A stretch of DNA of 64,000 bases, taken from positions 2,014,001-2,078,000 of the forward strand of contig NZ_CP069127.1 in the NCBI RefSeq assembly GCF_016811915.1, written 5' to 3'. Below are positions 61,948 to 64,000 of the stretch, piece by piece. Each line of letters opens with the position of its first letter. Within the stretch, counting starts at the first letter, position 1. The notes below the pieces were generated by a model. That model ran no database searches and was not told where the DNA came from. It saw nothing but the letters and a program-made list of their open reading frames with translations. The stretch is from Brevibacillus choshinensis (GTDB taxonomy: Bacteria; Bacillota; Bacilli; Brevibacillales; Brevibacillaceae). Both the position numbers and the translations under genes were made by a program.

Positions 61948-63129
61948 ATGGCTTCCATCATCCAGCGACAATTCGCTGTCCTGTCGTTTATAACAGCCTT
62001 TTTGTTTGTCATAACCGGGGTGCTCTCGCTAGGCGGCAACCGAATGATGATCGCGTCCTCCGCTGTTCAACAAGCAGCGACACATGTATCCAGTCTCGCT
62101 ATTCTGGGATGGATGGGCCAGGAAATTCCGGTACTGGGTGAAACGGTGCAGACCACCTCTGACCGTCGGACGAATAGCGTCACAGGTTTTCTGTTCCAGC
62201 TTGCGACGAGCATCCAACCGGGCGATTTGCGGAGCCTGCTGGGAAGAGAGCTGCCGGGCATGGTTACGACGGAAGATGCACGCTTCGTCGTAGCAGGCAA
62301 AGGGGCGACGCTGGCAGACTTTTACGTAGAGTATCCTCCCCATCCGAAGCAGGTCATCGATGCTTCAGATGCCGTTCCGCTCCCGCAGCAAGAAGAGGCG
62401 GCGGGGGACAAACCGGCAGCAGAAGAGGCGACCAAGCCGGTTGCCAAGCCGAATACGGGTGGCAAGAAGATCGTCTACGTCTACAACACACACAACCGGG
62501 AGTCTTGGTACAGCGAGACCAAGCCCGTAGGCACCTCCGTGGATCATCCGACGAGAAACATCTCCCTGGTAGGAAAACGCCTTTCGGAAGCACTGAACGA
62601 ACGAGGAATCGGCTCGGATGTGAGCAAGGATGATATTTACCAGGAGCTATTGAATCAGAAAAAGGACTACGCGCTGTCATACGCCCAGTCTCTGCAGGTC
62701 GTGAAAGCGGCAGCAGAAAACAATCGCGAACTTCACTACTTCTTCGATCTGCATCGAGACACTGCCCCGCGGGATCGAACAACAGTCACGATAAAAGGAA
62801 AAAGCTATGCACGAGTCATGTTCGTCATCGGGAAGCGCAACAAGAGCTTTGAGAAAAACGAAGCGTTTGCGACAGAGCTGCACCAGCTGATGGAAGAAAT
62901 GTATCCAGAGCTTTCCCGGGGTGTGATGGAAAAAGGTGCAAAAACTGATCACGGCGAGTATAACCAGTCCATTTCACCGGGAAGCCTGTTAATGGAGATC
63001 GGTGGTACGGAAAATACCTTGCAGGAAAGCTACAATACGGCGGAAGCTTTAGCGGACGTATTTGCAGCTTACTACCTGAAGGCGGAAAAAGTCGGAAAAC
63101 CGGTAGCGGACGAACCGGCGAAGAGGTGA
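61948..63129 (+). CDS. spoIIP: Stage II sporulation protein P
   Basis: 393 residues. N-terminal membrane helix (about 8-30), linker, then the amidase/endopeptidase domain: VYVYNTHNRESW (metal-binding His), DLHRDTAPRD, LMEIGGTENT. With SpoIID and SpoIIM it thins peptidoglycan during engulfment. ATG at 61948 with GAGGAGTGAG upstream. Follows gpr by 138 bases, as in Bacilli. Confidence 0.95.
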   Translation: MASIIQRQFAVLSFITAFLFVITGVLSLGGNRMMIASSAVQQAATHVSSLAILGWMGQEIPVLGETVQTTSDRRTNSVTGFLFQLATSIQPGDLRSLLGRELPGMVTTEDARFVVAGKGATLADFYVEYPPHPKQVIDASDAVPLPQQEEAAGDKPAAEEATKPVAKPNTGGKKIVYVYNTHNRESWYSETKPVGTSVDHPTRNISLVGKRLSEALNERGIGSDVSKDDIYQELLNQKKDYALSYAQSLQVVKAAAENNRELHYFFDLHRDTAPRDRTTVTIKGKSYARVMFVIGKRNKSFEKNEAFATELHQLMEEMYPELSRGVMEKGAKTDHGEYNQSISPGSLLMEIGGTENTLQESYNTAEALADVFAAYYLKAEKVGKPVADEPAKR

Positions 63130-63134
63130 CGAGC

Positions 63135-63443
63135 ATGAACGTGACGACAAAACTGACGGGGCTTTTGGTGATCCTGCTGGTCGGGGTTGTGATCGGCTTG
63201 CAGACGGCTGAGAGGGGCATTTCAAAGGTAAGCGGGCTGCCGGATGTGCAGACACAGACCTTCTACATCAAACAGATGGATCAGGGAAAAATGGAAATCG
63301 CAGTGATGGGCAAACAAGTACAGACAGCCAATCCAGAGAAAATGGTCAATTACATGAGCAACATGGGGCTGACCATGGGTTCGACAATTAAAAGCGGTGC
63401 CAAAACTTTTGTCGATTGGGTAGGAAGCTTCTTTGAACCGTAG
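63135..63443 (+). CDS. yqxA: YqxA family (DUF3679) protein
   Basis: 102 residues; an N-terminal membrane helix (LTGLLVILLVGVVIGLQ, about 5-23) then a soluble part. GAGGTGA precedes the ATG. The gpr-spoIIP-yqxA order matches Bacillus. Function unknown. Confidence 0.85.
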   Translation: MNVTTKLTGLLVILLVGVVIGLQTAERGISKVSGLPDVQTQTFYIKQMDQGKMEIAVMGKQVQTANPEKMVNYMSNMGLTMGSTIKSGAKTFVDWVGSFFEP

Positions 63444-63490
63444 AAATTGTTTATGGACAAAAAAATAATAGGAAGAAAGAACGAATGACG

Positions 63491-63516
63491 AAAGACCCGG
63501 GGCTGCGGGTCTTTTT
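63491..63516 (+). terminator. Intrinsic terminator
   Basis: AAAGACCCG and CGGGTCTTT arms, T run. Confidence 0.85.
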
Positions 63517-63674
63517 TGCTGATGAGGATGATTCTGGAACATTTTACAGAAGTGGGGTATCGCAAGCTGCGCCTGAGCCCAACCGACTCGGAAAAGGATT
63601 TTGATCATACTTTCACAAAATAAAAACAAGATTGCATATAGTCAGTAAAGATATAATTGTTCGAATTTATTGTG

Positions 63675-63703
63675 TTGCCAAAAAATTGTACTAATGGCAT
63701 AAT
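63675..63703 (+). promoter_or_regulatory. Sigma-A-type promoter of the oppD-like gene
   Basis: TTGCCA, 17 bases, CATAAT, about 54 bases before the start codon. Confidence 0.5.
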
Positions 63704-63756
63704 ATCTATTGATAGAACTATTTCTATTGAATATATCGGTAAGAGAGGTGCGCCAC

Positions 63757-64000
63757 GTGTCACAACCTGTCCTTCAAATCGAAAATTTGCAGACGCACTT
63801 TTTTACGGACCGCGGCCAAATCCCAGCAGTTGATGGAGTTACCATTACAGTAAACAAAGGGGAAGTAGTCGGCATCGTTGGCGAATCCGGTTGTGGAAAG
63901 AGCGTAACCTCGCTTTCCGTCATGAAGCTGGTTCCCAATCCTCCCGGAAAGATTGTAGGTGGGGCGATTCGCTTCAAGGGAGAAGACCTGGTTAGCGCAG
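63757..64000 (+). CDS. Oligopeptide/dipeptide ABC transporter ATPase, N-terminal fragment
   Basis: A GTG start after GAGAGGTG opens a frame to the window end (81 codons). It reads VLQIENLQTHFFTDRGQIPAVDG as in OppD/DppD, and Walker A GESGCGKS at about 45-52. The rest lies outside. It would power peptide uptake; whether it serves the OppA at 36279 is unknown. Confidence 0.88.
   Translation, partial: MSQPVLQIENLQTHFFTDRGQIPAVDGVTITVNKGEVVGIVGESGCGKSVTSLSVMKLVPNPPGKIVGGAIRFKGEDLVSA

Larger units (their letters stand above)
63444..63756. other. 313-base intergenic region
   Basis: Holds the yqxA terminator (63491-63516) and the promoter of the ABC gene; no other feature seen. In B. subtilis lepA would follow yqxA. 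Confidence 0.5.

Noticed and set aside
1..64000. CRISPR arrays, insertion sequences, prophage or rRNA
   Set aside because: No regularly spaced repeats, transposase, integrase or phage structural genes, and no rRNA sequence, were seen.

Overview
The window comes from an aerobic, spore-forming member of the Bacillota, most likely Brevibacillus (Paenibacillaceae). This is inferred from family content and gene order: an uninterrupted sigK, gpr-spoIIP-yqxA, the yqeG-yqeH-aroE-yhbY-nadD-yqeK-rsfS-yqeM block, comER/comEA/comEC, a Leu T-box ahead of leuS, strong AAGGAGG-type ribosome binding sites, and many GTG/TTG starts. It is ordinary chromosome of moderate GC. I saw no prophage, insertion sequence, rRNA or CRISPR array.

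Layout. 0-5 kb: the 3' end of a class B penicillin-binding protein, a convergent JAMM metalloprotease whose 3' end overlaps it, an HD-GYP c-di-GMP phosphodiesterase, an acetyltransferase, and small envelope and PRC-barrel proteins. 5.2-7.8 kb: a distinctly AT-rich three-gene unit (two short-chain dehydrogenases and a sugar isomerase/epimerase) with its own promoter and terminator, probably acquired by transfer. 7.9-14.6 kb: sigK, a YdcZ-Crp-YdcZ transporter/regulator set, an MBL-fold hydrolase divergent from a reductase, a CarD-like regulator, an acetyltransferase and a YbaK deacylase. 14.9-19 kb: a CapA-like protein divergent from a Mur ligase lacking the usual first domain, a two-domain NlpC/P60 protein whose first domain has lost its catalytic residues, and a proline-rich coat-like protein. 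19-22.5 kb: a minus-strand redox/copper group (YtkA-type lipoprotein, SCO, CtaG, thioredoxin-like protein, DsbB/BdbC). 22.6-42.9 kb: housekeeping and accessory genes including a sirtuin, tRNA-Thr(CGT), an ABC-F ATPase, an L,D-transpeptidase, pirin, a CvfC-like HEAT protein, a carotenoid-desaturase-like flavoprotein, a class A beta-lactamase-like hydrolase, an OppA lipoprotein, a peroxiredoxin, DinB, and an MFS exporter with a TetR regulator. The exporter and its regulator share an identical spaced operator.

43-64 kb: the conserved yqeG-yqeM operon (ribosome assembly, shikimate and NAD synthesis), T-box and leuS, comER/comEA (minus), asnB (minus), comEC, an ECF sigma/anti-sigma pair with its own ECF-type promoter, holA, rpsT, gpr, spoIIP, yqxA, and the start of an oligopeptide ABC ATPase. 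The comEA reading frame runs without a stop into comER. Comparison with the normal ComEA C-terminus indicates a missing base near 52109-52114, so this is probably a one-base frameshift (real or a sequence error) rather than a designed fusion.

I found no clearly new multi-gene system. The best leads are the comEA/comER frameshift, the low-GC dehydrogenase/epimerase island, the CapA/truncated-Mur-ligase pair, the catalytically split NlpC/P60 protein, the GAAAAC-N16-GTTTTC operator pair, and a dispersed intergenic repeat present at 14.7 and 59.1 kb.
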